This document shows, one piece after another, positions 1-8,935 of a stretch of 64,000 bases of DNA. Where the stretch lies: the NCBI GenBank assembly GCA_001899085.1, contig MKVB01000005.1, positions 158,916 to 222,915 on the forward strand, given 5' to 3'. The position numbers and the translations under genes are program-made. This DNA is from Devosia sp. 66-14. GTDB taxonomy: Bacteria > Pseudomonadota > Alphaproteobacteria > Rhizobiales > Devosiaceae. How positions within the stretch are numbered: position 1 is the first letter of the stretch; each line of letters begins with the position of its first letter. The notes under the pieces were generated by a model. That model saw only the letters and a list, made by a program, of their open reading frames with translations. It was not told the origin of the DNA and did not search any database.

Positions 1-245
1 CGAACGATGACGAGCCAGAGCCGCTGGGCCTGCCACAAGCGGGCGCCGAGGCCGGGCCACAGGAACACGGCGAGCAACAGCAGGTTGGCGAGGTAGCGCA
101 CCGCCATGACGACAGGCACCGGATAGAGCGTCGAAAGGTGCTTGGTCAGGATGTCGGAAACGCCGAACGCCAGGGTGGCGGCAACCACCAGCGCGATGCC
201 GACGAGCGGCCGGCCGGCAGCGTCATCAGTGCTGGGTGAGACCAT
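1..245 (-). CDS. EamA/DMT-family transporter, N-terminal part (cut by window edge)
   Basis: Only the first 81 or so codons are present; the rest lies to the left of the window. The translated start reads MVSPSTDDAAGRPLVGIALV and continues into two hydrophobic segments separated by a short loop with the motif ALVVAATLAFGVSDILTKHL, which is typical of the first helix of EamA (drug/metabolite transporter) exporters. It lies on the same strand as, and 113 bases downstream of, the MarR-type gene at 359-877, so the regulator may control it. The substrate cannot be deduced. Confidence 0.75.
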   Translation of the reverse strand, partial: MVSPSTDDAAGRPLVGIALVVAATLAFGVSDILTKHLSTLYPVPVVMAVRYLANLLLLAVFLWPGLGARLWQAQRLWLVIV

Positions 246-358
246 GGGCTGCTCCTTCAATGGACCAGCTTAGCGCACGGCGCGCAGCGAAAAAGCCGCG
301 CGCTCGACATGAGCCTGTGAGCGGGGCTCAGCAATCGCGGGTCGCGATGGAAGGCACC

Positions 359-877
359 TCAATCGCCGTTGGGCGGCGGGGCCGCCTTTTCGAGCCGGGT
401 CCGGCGCAGGGTGTCGCGGGTATTGGCCAGCATGTCGCCGATGAAGCGGCGAACGATCGCCAGCTCCGCGTCGGAATAAGAGGCGATCACCGGCTGGTTC
501 ATGCGCAGCACATAGTCGCGGAGGGCGAGGAGGCCTGATTGCTCGGTGGCGGGGCCGAGCATGATGAGCACGCCGCGGCGATCGCTGGGGTGCGGGTGAC
601 GCTCGATGAAGCGGGCGACCTCGAGCCGGTTGAGCATGATGGCGGTGGCGCCGGTGGTGAGCCCGAGGTGCTGCGAGATGGCCTTGGGCGTCGCCTGGCC
701 GCCGGACGAGCGCACGAAGAACAGGCACATCAGATCGGTGTGATTGATGCCGGCCTGCTCGGCGAGCCAGCGGTAGACGTGGGTCACCTCGGCGGTCAGG
801 TCCCGCAGCAGCTCATCCATCTCAGGCTTTCGGTCCAGCTCGGTCATTTCAGGCCGCACATTCCTCATTCGCAACAT
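359..877 (-). CDS. MarR-family transcriptional regulator
   Basis: A 172-residue winged-helix protein (from the outermost start). The middle part (GINHTDLMCLFFVRSSGGQA, then ISQHLGLTTGATAIMLNRLE and a wing with HPHPSDRRGV) matches the MarR DNA-binding fold: recognition helix followed by a D-x-R-R wing. It is divergent from the HlyD/FUSC-like efflux pair at 964-3378, the classic arrangement for a MarR repressor of an exporter. The start is uncertain: ATG codons at 877, 868 and 847 are all in frame and none has a good Shine-Dalgarno sequence. The first lies inside a palindrome, so a shorter form (about 162 residues) is possible. Confidence 0.85.
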   Translation of the reverse strand: MLRMRNVRPEMTELDRKPEMDELLRDLTAEVTHVYRWLAEQAGINHTDLMCLFFVRSSGGQATPKAISQHLGLTTGATAIMLNRLEVARFIERHPHPSDRRGVLIMLGPATEQSGLLALRDYVLRMNQPVIASYSDAELAIVRRFIGDMLANTRDTLRRTRLEKAAPPPNGD

Positions 878-904
878 AGCTATGCAACATAGTATCTTTG
901 TTGC
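871..904. promoter_or_regulatory. Probable MarR operator in the divergent promoter
   Basis: Seen directly: the 10-base perfect palindrome CATAGCTATG at 875-884, the 9-base direct repeat GCAACATAG (871-879 and 884-892), and an inverted repeat GCAACA (884-889) / TGTTGC (899-904). The array sits between the MarR gene and the efflux operon and overlaps the first possible start codon of the regulator. That fits autoregulated repression of both directions, which is an inference. Confidence 0.6.
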
Positions 905-963
905 AAAGTGAAATAGGCTGCACTAGATGGTGGTCAAACGAAACGCAGCCGATGGAGCGGACT

Positions 964-2223
964 ATGGCACAGGCACAGGCGACGATGGACCACAAAGACG
1001 CTGGGGACGCAGCCAAGGCGGGGCTTCCCGCCGTGGCGCGCGCGGCGAACGAGTCCAAGGTGGTGAACATTCCAGTGGAGCGTGTGGCGGAACCGGCGCC
1101 GGCTCCCCTGCCCGCCCCAGTTGCGGAGGAAGCCGCGGAACCGCCGGCTGCAGCGCCCAACAAGAGCCGCAGGAAGGCGAAGCTGTTTGGCATTGGCCTC
1201 TTGCTGACGCTGGGTGGCGTGGTCGCATGGTATCCGCTGGCCGACCATTATGCGCCGTTCGCCTCGGGCGCCTCGATCACCGCACAGGTGACGCAGGTGG
1301 CGCCGCGCGTCGCCGGGCCGGTGAAGCATGTGCTGATCGCCGACAATGCCGAAGTGAAGGCCGGGCAGCCGCTGTTCGAGATCGACGATACGACGTTCCG
1401 GATGGACGTGGCGCAGGCGCACGGCCAGCTCGACCAGGCGATGAACAGCGTAACCTCGGGCGTCGCGGCGGTGCCGGCGGCGGAGGCCAAGGTCTCGCAG
1501 ACCGAGGTGGCACTGACCATTGCCCAGCAGGAACTGGATCGTGCCACGCAGCTGTTCGACAAGGGGCTGCTGTCGCAGGCGAAGTTCACCACGGCCGATG
1601 CCAACCACAAGACTGCAGCGCTCAATGTCGAGGCGGCAAAAGCCGATCTCGAGCGCATCAAGGCCTCGGCCAGCACGGCGGACGCCAGCAATCCCAACGT
1701 GCGCGCCGCGCAGGCGGCGGTCGACAAGGCGGAATTCGCGCTCGCCAACACCACGGTAGTGGCCCCGGCCGACGGCTATATCTCGAACCTGTCGCTGGCC
1801 GAGGGGCAGTTCGTCGCTGCCGGCACCCCGGCCCTGACCTTCATCAACCCGGCGACGCAGATGGTGATCGCGGACCTGCGCGAGAACCAGCTGGTCAACG
1901 TGCAGGCCGGCGACAAGGCGGTGGTGATGTTCGAGGCCGCGCCGGGCAGGCAGTTCGAGGCGACCGTCGACAGCATCGCCTGGGGCATCAATAGCGGCCG
2001 CACCACGGCCAATGGCTTGGCGCAATCGTCGAACGATACCCGCTGGTTCCCGCCGGCGCGGAAGATCCCGGTGCGCGTCAGCATCGACGACATGAGCCAG
2101 CTGCCGGCCAATGTGCGGCTCGGCTCGGAGGCGAGCGTGCTGATCATCCCCGAGGACGGGATCGTGCCGGCCATCGCCCGCGGGTTGATGGGCGTCAGCG
2201 GACTGCTGTCGGGCCTCAACTGA
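964..2223 (+). CDS. HlyD/EmrA-family membrane fusion (periplasmic adaptor) protein
   Basis: About 419 residues. After a charged Ala/Pro-rich cytoplasmic stretch there is one membrane helix (KLFGIGLLLTLGGVVAWYPL), then the first biotinyl-lipoyl-like half (ITAQVTQVAPRVAGPVKHVL...NAEVKAGQPLFEID), an alpha-helical hairpin, and the second half (NTTVVAPADGYISNLSLAEG). This is the layout of HlyD/EmrA/AaeA adaptors that link an inner-membrane pump to the outer membrane. ATG 964 is chosen because GGAG lies about 7 bases upstream; longer forms from 898 or 952 are possible. It is followed after 45 bases by the FUSC-like membrane protein, its probable partner. The exported substrate is unknown. Confidence 0.88.
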   Translation: MAQAQATMDHKDAGDAAKAGLPAVARAANESKVVNIPVERVAEPAPAPLPAPVAEEAAEPPAAAPNKSRRKAKLFGIGLLLTLGGVVAWYPLADHYAPFASGASITAQVTQVAPRVAGPVKHVLIADNAEVKAGQPLFEIDDTTFRMDVAQAHGQLDQAMNSVTSGVAAVPAAEAKVSQTEVALTIAQQELDRATQLFDKGLLSQAKFTTADANHKTAALNVEAAKADLERIKASASTADASNPNVRAAQAAVDKAEFALANTTVVAPADGYISNLSLAEGQFVAAGTPALTFINPATQMVIADLRENQLVNVQAGDKAVVMFEAAPGRQFEATVDSIAWGINSGRTTANGLAQSSNDTRWFPPARKIPVRVSIDDMSQLPANVRLGSEASVLIIPEDGIVPAIARGLMGVSGLLSGLN

Positions 2224-2268
2224 GCAACCGTCGCGCTTCGTCGGAAGCGCTGCGCCGAGGAGGCGAAA

Positions 2269-3378
2269 ATGGAAGAGTTGACCCGCGTCGATCCCAATGA
2301 GGATCCCTATCTGGCGCTCCGCACCGCGCTCAGCGTCGCGATCTGCGTGATCCTCGCCGACCCGCTCGGCGTCACGCAACCGATGATGCCGGTGGTGTTG
2401 GGCATGAGCCTGATGTCGAACCAGCGCGGCGCGCTCAACGTGCGCTCGTTCATGGGGCCGGTCATGCTGCCGGTGATGGCTTTCGTGTTCAGCTGGCTGG
2501 CGGCGGCGACGGTGAGCGAACCGATGCTGTTCGTCCTGATGAACGTCGTGCTGGCCGGTGTCGGCATCGCGCTGATGCTGTTCAAGGGCTCGCGCCTGGG
2601 CGTCATGCTGACGGTGTTTCCGGCGATGATGTCGATGTCGGTGCTCTACAGCGACCAGGCGCTGGTGGCGATCCGCGACAGCATGGCGACGGGCGGCCTG
2701 ATCGTCGGGGTGACGGCGGTGGTGCTGAACATCCTGTTTCCGCCGCAGACGGATCGCGTGCATGTCGAGCGGCCGAAGCCGTTCGAGACCGAAAACCCGC
2801 TCGCCGAGCTGCTGATCCGCATGGCGGTCTATGTGCCGATCATGCTGATGACCTATGCGACAGGCGACATGAACCCGCTCGCCGAGCTGCTGATCCGCAT
2901 GGCGGTCTATGTGCCGATCATGCTGATGACCTATGCGACAGGCGACATGAACCTGCTCATCGTGCCGATCATGCTGGCCTTCATCTGTGCCGAGCCGGAT
3001 CGCGGCGGGCGGCTGCAGCAGCTGGTCGACCGGGGCGGCGGCACCATTGTCGGCGCGGTGGTGGCGGTGGGCGCGATGGCGATCTACTACGTGGTGCCGC
3101 AGTTTCCGGTGCTGGTGGCGCTGATCGCGATCATCACCTTCTTCCTCATCGACAGGATGACGACGGGGGAGAGCCGGCCGCTCTACTACCAGTATATCTG
3201 CTCGGTGGCGCTGGTGATGCTGCTGTCGGCAACCTTCGGGGCACGCGACGCCTTCGAGGTGGTGGTGCAGCGCGTCGTGCTGACGAGCGGAGCGATGGTC
3301 GGGGCAATCGCGCTGCTGTCGCTGCTGGAGGCGATTTTCCTGCCGCGGAAGCTGGGCCCAGCCGCTCTATCCGCCTGA
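2269..3378 (+). CDS. FUSC/DUF2955-like inner-membrane transporter with an internal duplication
   Basis: A 369-residue polytopic protein with two blocks of hydrophobic helices on either side of a hydrophilic linker (about residues 160-175), the arrangement of FUSC/AaeB-like aromatic-acid efflux proteins. It is preceded by AGGAGGCGAAA and follows the HlyD adaptor gene. The protein contains two identical, adjacent 26-residue copies beginning NPLAELLIRMAVYVPIMLM, encoded by a perfect 78-bp direct repeat. Each copy holds one predicted membrane helix, so the repeat adds a helix and could reverse the topology of everything after it. The 3' end overlaps the convergent phytochrome gene by 12 bases. 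Family assignment is by architecture and operon context. Confidence 0.78.
   Translation: MEELTRVDPNEDPYLALRTALSVAICVILADPLGVTQPMMPVVLGMSLMSNQRGALNVRSFMGPVMLPVMAFVFSWLAAATVSEPMLFVLMNVVLAGVGIALMLFKGSRLGVMLTVFPAMMSMSVLYSDQALVAIRDSMATGGLIVGVTAVVLNILFPPQTDRVHVERPKPFETENPLAELLIRMAVYVPIMLMTYATGDMNPLAELLIRMAVYVPIMLMTYATGDMNLLIVPIMLAFICAEPDRGGRLQQLVDRGGGTIVGAVVAVGAMAIYYVVPQFPVLVALIAIITFFLIDRMTTGESRPLYYQYICSVALVMLLSATFGARDAFEVVVQRVVLTSGAMVGAIALLSLLEAIFLPRKLGPAALSA
2794..2949 (+). repeat. Perfect 78-bp in-frame tandem duplication
   Basis: Copy 1 spans 2794-2871 and copy 2 spans 2872-2949. Every base is identical. The unit starts with aacccgctcgccgag and ends with acaggcgacatg. A partial third match (aac-ctg-ctc) follows directly. 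It is either a very recent duplication or an assembly artefact. Confidence 0.97.
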
Positions 3379-5922
3379 ACCGCGGTCGCCGGCGAGGACC
3401 CGAGAGAGCGCCGAAACCAGCGACTGCACGTCGTAGGGTTTGCGGACCACGGGCACGTCGGCAAACGTGGGCGGGATGGTGCCGCCATCGCCATAGCCAG
3501 TGGCGAAGACGAACGGAATATCCTTGGCGCGCAGAGCCTCGGCGACGGGCAGCGAGGTGCTGTCGCCGAGGTTGACGTCGAGGATGGCGACCGCGACCGG
3601 GCTGCTCCTGAGGTGGCGCAACGCCTCGGCGGCGGAACTGGCGGTCGCGACCGCGGTGAAGCCGCGATCGGCGAGCATGCCCTCGGCATCCATGGCAATG
3701 AGCATCTGGTCCTCGACCAGGAGAATCGCCAGATCGGGCGGGAGGCTGGTGGCGGCCGCGGCGGATGGCAGCGCGCCGGCGTTCGAGGCGGCCTCGTTGC
3801 CCTTGCGGCGCACATGGCGCGCCGGCAGCCGAAAGCGTGCCGTGACGCCTGCGGGCGCGTAGCTGACCTCGCTCTGGCCACCCAGGTCGTAGGGGACGCT
3901 GCGATCGAGCAGCGCCGTGCCGAAGCCGATGCGCGAGGGCGGCGAGACCAGCGGACCGCCGCGCTCCTGCCAGTCGATGACGGCGTCGCCGGTCTCGGTG
4001 ATCTTCGCATCGATATCGAGCTGGCCGCCCGGAATGGAAAGCGCCCCGTACTTGGCGGCATTGGTCGCCAGCTCGTGCAGCACCAGCGCCATCACCGAAT
4101 AGGCCCGGCTGTCGAGCCAGGTGCCCTCGTCGCGAATGCGGATCTGACTGCCGCCGCCGCGATAGGGAGTGAGCTCGGCATTGACCAGATCGGACAACAT
4201 GCCTCCGCCTTCGCCGCGGATGACCTGGTCGTGGGCAAAGCTCAGCGCCTGGATGCGCCCCTTGAGCGAGCTGACATAATCCTCGAGGTTGCGGCCCTGC
4301 TGCACCGGCTGGCCAACCAGTGACTTGATCACCGACAGGATGTTCTTGACGCGGTGATTGAGTTCCTCGTTGAGCATGCGTTGCCGGACGTCGGCTTTGG
4401 CGCGCTCCTCCTCCAGCATTTCGCTTTGACGCAGCACGACTTCCACCAACGAGGCGCGCGCGGCCTCGGCGATCTCGCGCTCGGCCTCGGTCCACGGCTG
4501 GGCCTGCCGGTGCACGGCCTGCTTCCAGATGGCGAAGCTCTTGCGCGGGGTCAGCCGGTCGCCCAGCGGACCGGTCTCATAGGACTTGTCGGGGTTGCCG
4601 GCCCAGTTCAGCGTCTGCACCAGTTCTTTCCTGAAGAAGAACAGGTAGTCGCGCGGCAGTTGCGACAGCGGAATGGCGAGCACGCCGGAGGCGAGCTGGT
4701 AGTAGGCCTCGGCCGGAGGGAAATGCGTGGCCAGGGAATGGGTGGCCCAGACACGCCCCTGGGTGACCGAGCCGATAAAGCTCGCGAGCGCCGGCGCGTC
4801 GGTTGCCGATGGCGCCGCGCCGGAAGCCAACCAGCGTCCGTTGAGATAGAGCGCAAAACCATCATTGGGGACGAGGCGGCCGAAATCGCCGAGGTTGTCG
4901 AGCAGCACATCCTCGAGATCGCGGGAACTGGCGAGCTTCAGCACCCGGTCGAGGTATTGCCGGGCCTCAGTTGCCAGCCTCAGCTTCTGCTTGTGGCGCA
5001 TGGCGTTGAGATGAAGCGAGAAGAACTCGCCGAACATCTCGGCCGCCACACGCAGCGACATGGGCAGGACGCGCGGCGAATAGTGATGGCAGGCGATCAG
5101 GCCCCACAACTCGCCATCGACGATGATGGAGATCGACATCGACGCGCCGACGCCCATGTTGCGCAGGTACTCGAGATGGATCGGCGAGACCGAACGCAGA
5201 TGGGCATAGCTCAGGTCGAGCGGCTCGCCGCTGAGATCGAACTGCGGCACCAGCGGGATCGGCTGGTAGCTGGCCGAGGAGATGATGCGAATTGTGTTCT
5301 TGAGATAGAGCGCCCGGGCCTGCTGCGGGATGTCGCTGGCCGGAAAATACTGGCCGAGAAAGCTCTCGAGATCGGCGCGCTTGACCTCGGCGAGGACCTT
5401 GCCGGCGCCATCCGCCTCGAAGCGATAGATCATGACGCGGTCGTAGCCCAGCACGCCGCGCACCAGCCGGGCGGCTGTCTGCACCAGCTGGTCGATGTTC
5501 TCGATCCGGCTGATGCGATCGATCATGGTACGGCTGAGTTGCAGCGGCTGATCGCGAACTGCGCTCGCCGGCTCGAACTCGACGATGACGCTCGACAGAT
5601 GACGGTGGACCGAGATGTCGAAGCGGCCGCCGGTGGGAACAGCCTGGTCGAACAGCAGTGCCGGGCGGGAAGAGCCTCCGGCAGCGCCCAGGGCATTGCG
5701 CAGGCTGTGGACGAGATCGGCGCCAAGCAGGGTTTCGGCGGCCTGGCCGTTGATCTCGCGGGACAGGCCGAGAAGTTCGGGTGTGTTGCGGGAGTGCCGC
5801 AGCGCGACGGCAAAGCTGGCGTCAAACGCCAGCAAGGCGCCATGCGGCTGGATGCTGCCCGGGATATGGATGGGCTCGCGGTCGCAATTGGTGAGGTCGA
5901 CGGATTGTTGTGCGGTAGACAT
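3367..5922 (-). CDS. bphP: Bacteriophytochrome: biliverdin-binding HWE-type hybrid sensor kinase
   Basis: About 851 residues. The order is PAS (1-120), GAF (about 130-310), PHY (about 320-500), HWE histidine kinase (about 525-720) and a C-terminal receiver domain (about 735-850). Chromophore attachment is supported by Cys13 in LTNCDREPIHIPGSIQPHG and by the GAF motifs FPASDIP and SPIHLEYLRNMGV. Kinase motifs seen are ELNHRVKN with the phospho-acceptor His, HELATNAAKYGAL, and GFGTALL. The receiver has VEDQ, VAILDVNLGD (phospho-acceptor Asp) and RKPYD. The start overlaps the stop of the heme oxygenase gene by one base (TGATG), so pigment supply and photoreceptor are coupled. It is probably a red/far-red sensor that signals through its own receiver and possibly a further partner; no output regulator lies next to it. 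Confidence 0.95.
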   Translation of the reverse strand: MSTAQQSVDLTNCDREPIHIPGSIQPHGALLAFDASFAVALRHSRNTPELLGLSREINGQAAETLLGADLVHSLRNALGAAGGSSRPALLFDQAVPTGGRFDISVHRHLSSVIVEFEPASAVRDQPLQLSRTMIDRISRIENIDQLVQTAARLVRGVLGYDRVMIYRFEADGAGKVLAEVKRADLESFLGQYFPASDIPQQARALYLKNTIRIISSASYQPIPLVPQFDLSGEPLDLSYAHLRSVSPIHLEYLRNMGVGASMSISIIVDGELWGLIACHHYSPRVLPMSLRVAAEMFGEFFSLHLNAMRHKQKLRLATEARQYLDRVLKLASSRDLEDVLLDNLGDFGRLVPNDGFALYLNGRWLASGAAPSATDAPALASFIGSVTQGRVWATHSLATHFPPAEAYYQLASGVLAIPLSQLPRDYLFFFRKELVQTLNWAGNPDKSYETGPLGDRLTPRKSFAIWKQAVHRQAQPWTEAEREIAEAARASLVEVVLRQSEMLEEERAKADVRQRMLNEELNHRVKNILSVIKSLVGQPVQQGRNLEDYVSSLKGRIQALSFAHDQVIRGEGGGMLSDLVNAELTPYRGGGSQIRIRDEGTWLDSRAYSVMALVLHELATNAAKYGALSIPGGQLDIDAKITETGDAVIDWQERGGPLVSPPSRIGFGTALLDRSVPYDLGGQSEVSYAPAGVTARFRLPARHVRRKGNEAASNAGALPSAAAATSLPPDLAILLVEDQMLIAMDAEGMLADRGFTAVATASSAAEALRHLRSSPVAVAILDVNLGDSTSLPVAEALRAKDIPFVFATGYGDGGTIPPTFADVPVVRKPYDVQSLVSALSRVLAGDRGSGG

Positions 5923-6464
5923 CAGGTCGCGCCGAAAGCCAATCGAGCCGAGTGGAACGTTGCCAGCGAGCCCTCGAGCGCCATCTCGAGGTCGAAAGGC
6001 TCGACCTGCTCGAGCCGGGCAAGAAACCCCCGCCAGCCATCGATGTTGCTGCCGAGCAGCGCGAGGTGGCGTGCGCCAAAGCCGGCGCTCAACCCGATCG
6101 ACTCGGCGCGCGCGAGCAGCAGACGGGCGCCGAGCGCCGAGCCTTCGAGCACATAGAGGGCCCCGAACAGGCTGTCGCCCTCGAGCGGCACCTGCTGCGG
6201 GCGGGAGGCGTCGGGCCTGATGCCCAGGTCGGCGAGATCGGCAGCGATCGCCTCGGAAACCCGCGCCGGGCGCCAATCGAGCAGTGCCTCGGGCCAGGCG
6301 ACCGAGTTCAGCCGGTCCTCGATGGGACGGCGGAAGGCCGCGATGGCGCGCAGATAATTGCCGTAGCTCGGTAGATCGTGAAAGCCGCCGATGGCGGCAT
6401 CGACAGCAGCATGTGCCTCAGCTGTGCGCTCCCGCAACAGCCAGCGCCGCGATGTAATCTGCAT
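5922..6464 (-). CDS. bphO: Biliverdin-producing heme oxygenase
   Basis: About 180 residues. RERTAEAHAAVDAAIGGF near the N-terminus carries the predicted haem-ligating His, and the later part (SLFGALYVLEGSALGARLL) resembles the distal helix of bacterial heme oxygenases found with phytochromes. The enzyme opens haem to biliverdin, the chromophore of the downstream bphP, with which it shares one base. ATG 6464 is favoured because a G-run lies about 10 bases upstream; an in-frame GTG at 6476 would add four residues. Confidence 0.88.
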   Translation of the reverse strand: MQITSRRWLLRERTAEAHAAVDAAIGGFHDLPSYGNYLRAIAAFRRPIEDRLNSVAWPEALLDWRPARVSEAIAADLADLGIRPDASRPQQVPLEGDSLFGALYVLEGSALGARLLLARAESIGLSAGFGARHLALLGSNIDGWRGFLARLEQVEPFDLEMALEGSLATFHSARLAFGAT

Positions 6465-6546
6465 GAAGCGAAACACCCCCAGAAGCGCCAGTAACGCGCT
6501 GCCGGGCGATTAGGTTCCTGACCGGACGATAACTTCCGGCGCCGGC

Positions 6547-8919
6547 TCAGGCCCCATAGGGAATCCACACATTCTTGACCTGCGTGGCTCGGCGCAGAAA
6601 GTAGTCGCCCTCGAACTTCGCCTTGTCGCTCAGGTCGTAATAGAGGCCGCGGCTGGTCCAGGTCTGCTTGACGTTGCCGGCCGAGGCCTTCTCGACCATG
6701 GTCGAGGTTTCGGCGTCGCCGGCGAACCAGATGGCGTCGATGCCGTCATGCTCGGCCAGGGTCTTGGCCAGCACCTTGCTCTCGCCGGTGACGATGTTGA
6801 GGACGCCCGAGGGCACGTCCGAGGTTTCCAGCACCTGATAGAAATCGGTCATCGACAATGGCGATTTCTCGGATGGCACCAGCACCACGGTGTTGCCCAT
6901 GGCGAGGGCCGGCGCAACGAGCGCGATGGAGCCGAGCAGTGGTCGGCTCGGCGGGGCGAGGACGGCCATGGCACCGAGGGCCTCGACCATGGCGGTCGCC
7001 ACCATGCGCTGCGGCGGATTGTGCACGGCGCCATCATATTTGTCGGCCCAGCCGGCGAAGGCGAACAGGCGCTCGACACTGGCCGCCACTTCGGCGGCGC
7101 CGTCCTCGCCGGTCTGCGCCTTGATGCGGGCGGCGAACTCGTCGGCGCGGTATTCGAGGTTCTCGGCGAGGAAATAGAGGATCTGGGCGCGGTTATGCGC
7201 AGAGCTGGTGGCCCAGCCCAGCGCCGCACGGGCGGCTTCCACGGCGTTGCGGATGTCCTTGCGGTTGCCGTCGCCGACTTCGCCGACGAGCGCGCCATTG
7301 GGGCCGTGGACCGGCCGGGAATAACCGCTGTCCGGGCGGGCCTGCTTGCCGCCGATATACATCTTGGCGGTCTGATCCACGCCGCCGGCATCGTCGAGCG
7401 GGTTAGCGGATTTGGCTGCCTTGGGCGCAGCGGCGACAAAGGGTTTCAGCCCCTTCTCCCATTTCGGCTTCAGGTAGGAGACCATGCCTTCCTTGCCGCC
7501 TTCGCGGCCGAAGCCACTCTCCTTGTAGCCACCGAAGCCGACGGCGGCGTCGAAGTTGTTGGTGGAGTTGATCCACACGACGCCGGCCTTGAGCCTGGGG
7601 GCGATATCGAGGGCGAGGTTGACGTTCTCGGTCCAGATGGTGGCGGCGAGGCCGTAGCGAGTGTTGTTGGCGAGCGCCACCGCTTCCTCGGGGGTGCGGA
7701 AGCTCATCTCGACCAGCACCGGCCCGAAGATCTCCTCGTTGGCCACGGTGTTGGCGGTCGACACACGGGTGATCAGCGTCGGCTTGATGAAGCAACCGCC
7801 GCCCGGCACGTCGATGTCGGGCTCATAAAGCTGGCCGCCTTCGGCGACGCCTTTCTTTACCAGGTCGCGAACGCGTTCGACCTGCACCGGAGCGACCAGC
7901 GCACCGATATCAACAGCCTTGTCGAGCGGATCGCCGACGCGCAGCGTCGCCATGCGCTTCTTCAGCTTTTCGAGGAAACGCTCCTCGATCGATTCCTGCA
8001 CCAAGAGGCGCGAGCCGGCGCAGCAGACCTGGCCCTGGTTGAACCAGATGGCATCGACGAGGCCCTCGATGGCACTATCGATGTCGGCGTCGTCGAAGAC
8101 GATATAGGGCGACTTGCCGCCGAGTTCGAGCGACAGGCCCTTGCCGGTGCCGGCCGTGGCCCGCCGGATGATCTTCCCCACCTCGGTCGAGCCGGTGAAG
8201 GCGATCTTGTCGATATCGGGGTGGCCGGTGATGGCGGCGCCGGTGTCGCCCTCGCCGGTGACGATGTTGACGACGCCCTTGGGCAGGTGCGCCTTGTCGC
8301 AGATTTCAGCGAACAGCAGCGCGGTGAGCGAGGTGAACTCGGCCGGCTTCAACACCACGGTGTTCCCCGCGGCGAGCGCCGGGGCGATCTTCCAGGCCAG
8401 CATCAGCAGCGGAAAATTCCACGGGATGATCTGGCCGCAGACGCCGTAGGGCACGTGATCGGGGAACTCGCGCTCGAGGTGCTGGGCCCAACCGGCGTGA
8501 TGGTAGAAGTGCCGCGCCACCAGCGGAATATCGACGTCGCGGCTCTCACGGATCGGCTTGCCGTTGTCCATGGTTTCGAGCACCGCGAACAGGCGCGAAT
8601 GCTTCTGGATCAGCCGGGCGATGGCATAGAGGTACTTGCCGCGCTGGTAGCCTGACAGCGCCGACCATTTCGGGAACGCGGCACGCGCGGCTTTCACCGC
8701 CGCATCGACATCGGCGGCGGTACCGTCGGTGACGTCGGCGAGCTTCTTGCCGTTGGCCGGGTTCTCGGAGGCAAAGGTCTTGCCCGGCTTGGTCCAGGCG
8801 CCGTTGATGAAGTGGCCGAATTTGTTGTCGTGCGCGGCGAGCCAGGCCAGCGCCACGTCGGCGGACTCGGGAGCCGGGCCGTAGTCGAGGGAGGTGAAGA
8901 TTTCGGCGATTTTGTTCAT
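6547..8919 (-). CDS. Tandem-domain aldehyde dehydrogenase (ALDH16-like)
   Basis: A 790-residue protein. The first 490 or so residues are a complete NAD(P)-dependent aldehyde dehydrogenase: IIPWNFPLL, the Glu motif LELGGKSP and the catalytic Cys in FNQGQVCCAGSRL. The remaining 290 residues are a second, shorter ALDH-like module (begins near KMYIGGKQARPDSGYSRPV). I see no equivalent of the catalytic Cys in it, so it is probably structural. It is the last gene of the nucleoside operon. A likely job is oxidation of the acetaldehyde released by the aldolase DeoC, an inference from gene order. The start is ATG 8919, preceded by GGAAGGAACAACA. Confidence 0.9.
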   Translation of the reverse strand: MNKIAEIFTSLDYGPAPESADVALAWLAAHDNKFGHFINGAWTKPGKTFASENPANGKKLADVTDGTAADVDAAVKAARAAFPKWSALSGYQRGKYLYAIARLIQKHSRLFAVLETMDNGKPIRESRDVDIPLVARHFYHHAGWAQHLEREFPDHVPYGVCGQIIPWNFPLLMLAWKIAPALAAGNTVVLKPAEFTSLTALLFAEICDKAHLPKGVVNIVTGEGDTGAAITGHPDIDKIAFTGSTEVGKIIRRATAGTGKGLSLELGGKSPYIVFDDADIDSAIEGLVDAIWFNQGQVCCAGSRLLVQESIEERFLEKLKKRMATLRVGDPLDKAVDIGALVAPVQVERVRDLVKKGVAEGGQLYEPDIDVPGGGCFIKPTLITRVSTANTVANEEIFGPVLVEMSFRTPEEAVALANNTRYGLAATIWTENVNLALDIAPRLKAGVVWINSTNNFDAAVGFGGYKESGFGREGGKEGMVSYLKPKWEKGLKPFVAAAPKAAKSANPLDDAGGVDQTAKMYIGGKQARPDSGYSRPVHGPNGALVGEVGDGNRKDIRNAVEAARAALGWATSSAHNRAQILYFLAENLEYRADEFAARIKAQTGEDGAAEVAASVERLFAFAGWADKYDGAVHNPPQRMVATAMVEALGAMAVLAPPSRPLLGSIALVAPALAMGNTVVLVPSEKSPLSMTDFYQVLETSDVPSGVLNIVTGESKVLAKTLAEHDGIDAIWFAGDAETSTMVEKASAGNVKQTWTSRGLYYDLSDKAKFEGDYFLRRATQVKNVWIPYGA

Positions 8920-8935
8920 TGTTGTTCCTTCCCCG

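Noticed and set aside
934-2763. Long minus-strand open frame (609 codons) opposite the HlyD and FUSC-like genes
   Set aside because: Product is an Arg/His/Asp-rich shadow of the coding strand; no ribosome site and no domain.
4354-6156. Long plus-strand frame opposite bphP
   Set aside because: Composition (Arg, Gly, Asp, His runs) is that of a GC-rich antisense shadow.
6748-8655. 635-codon plus-strand frame opposite the aldehyde dehydrogenase
   Set aside because: Antisense shadow; the minus-strand gene has clear catalytic motifs.
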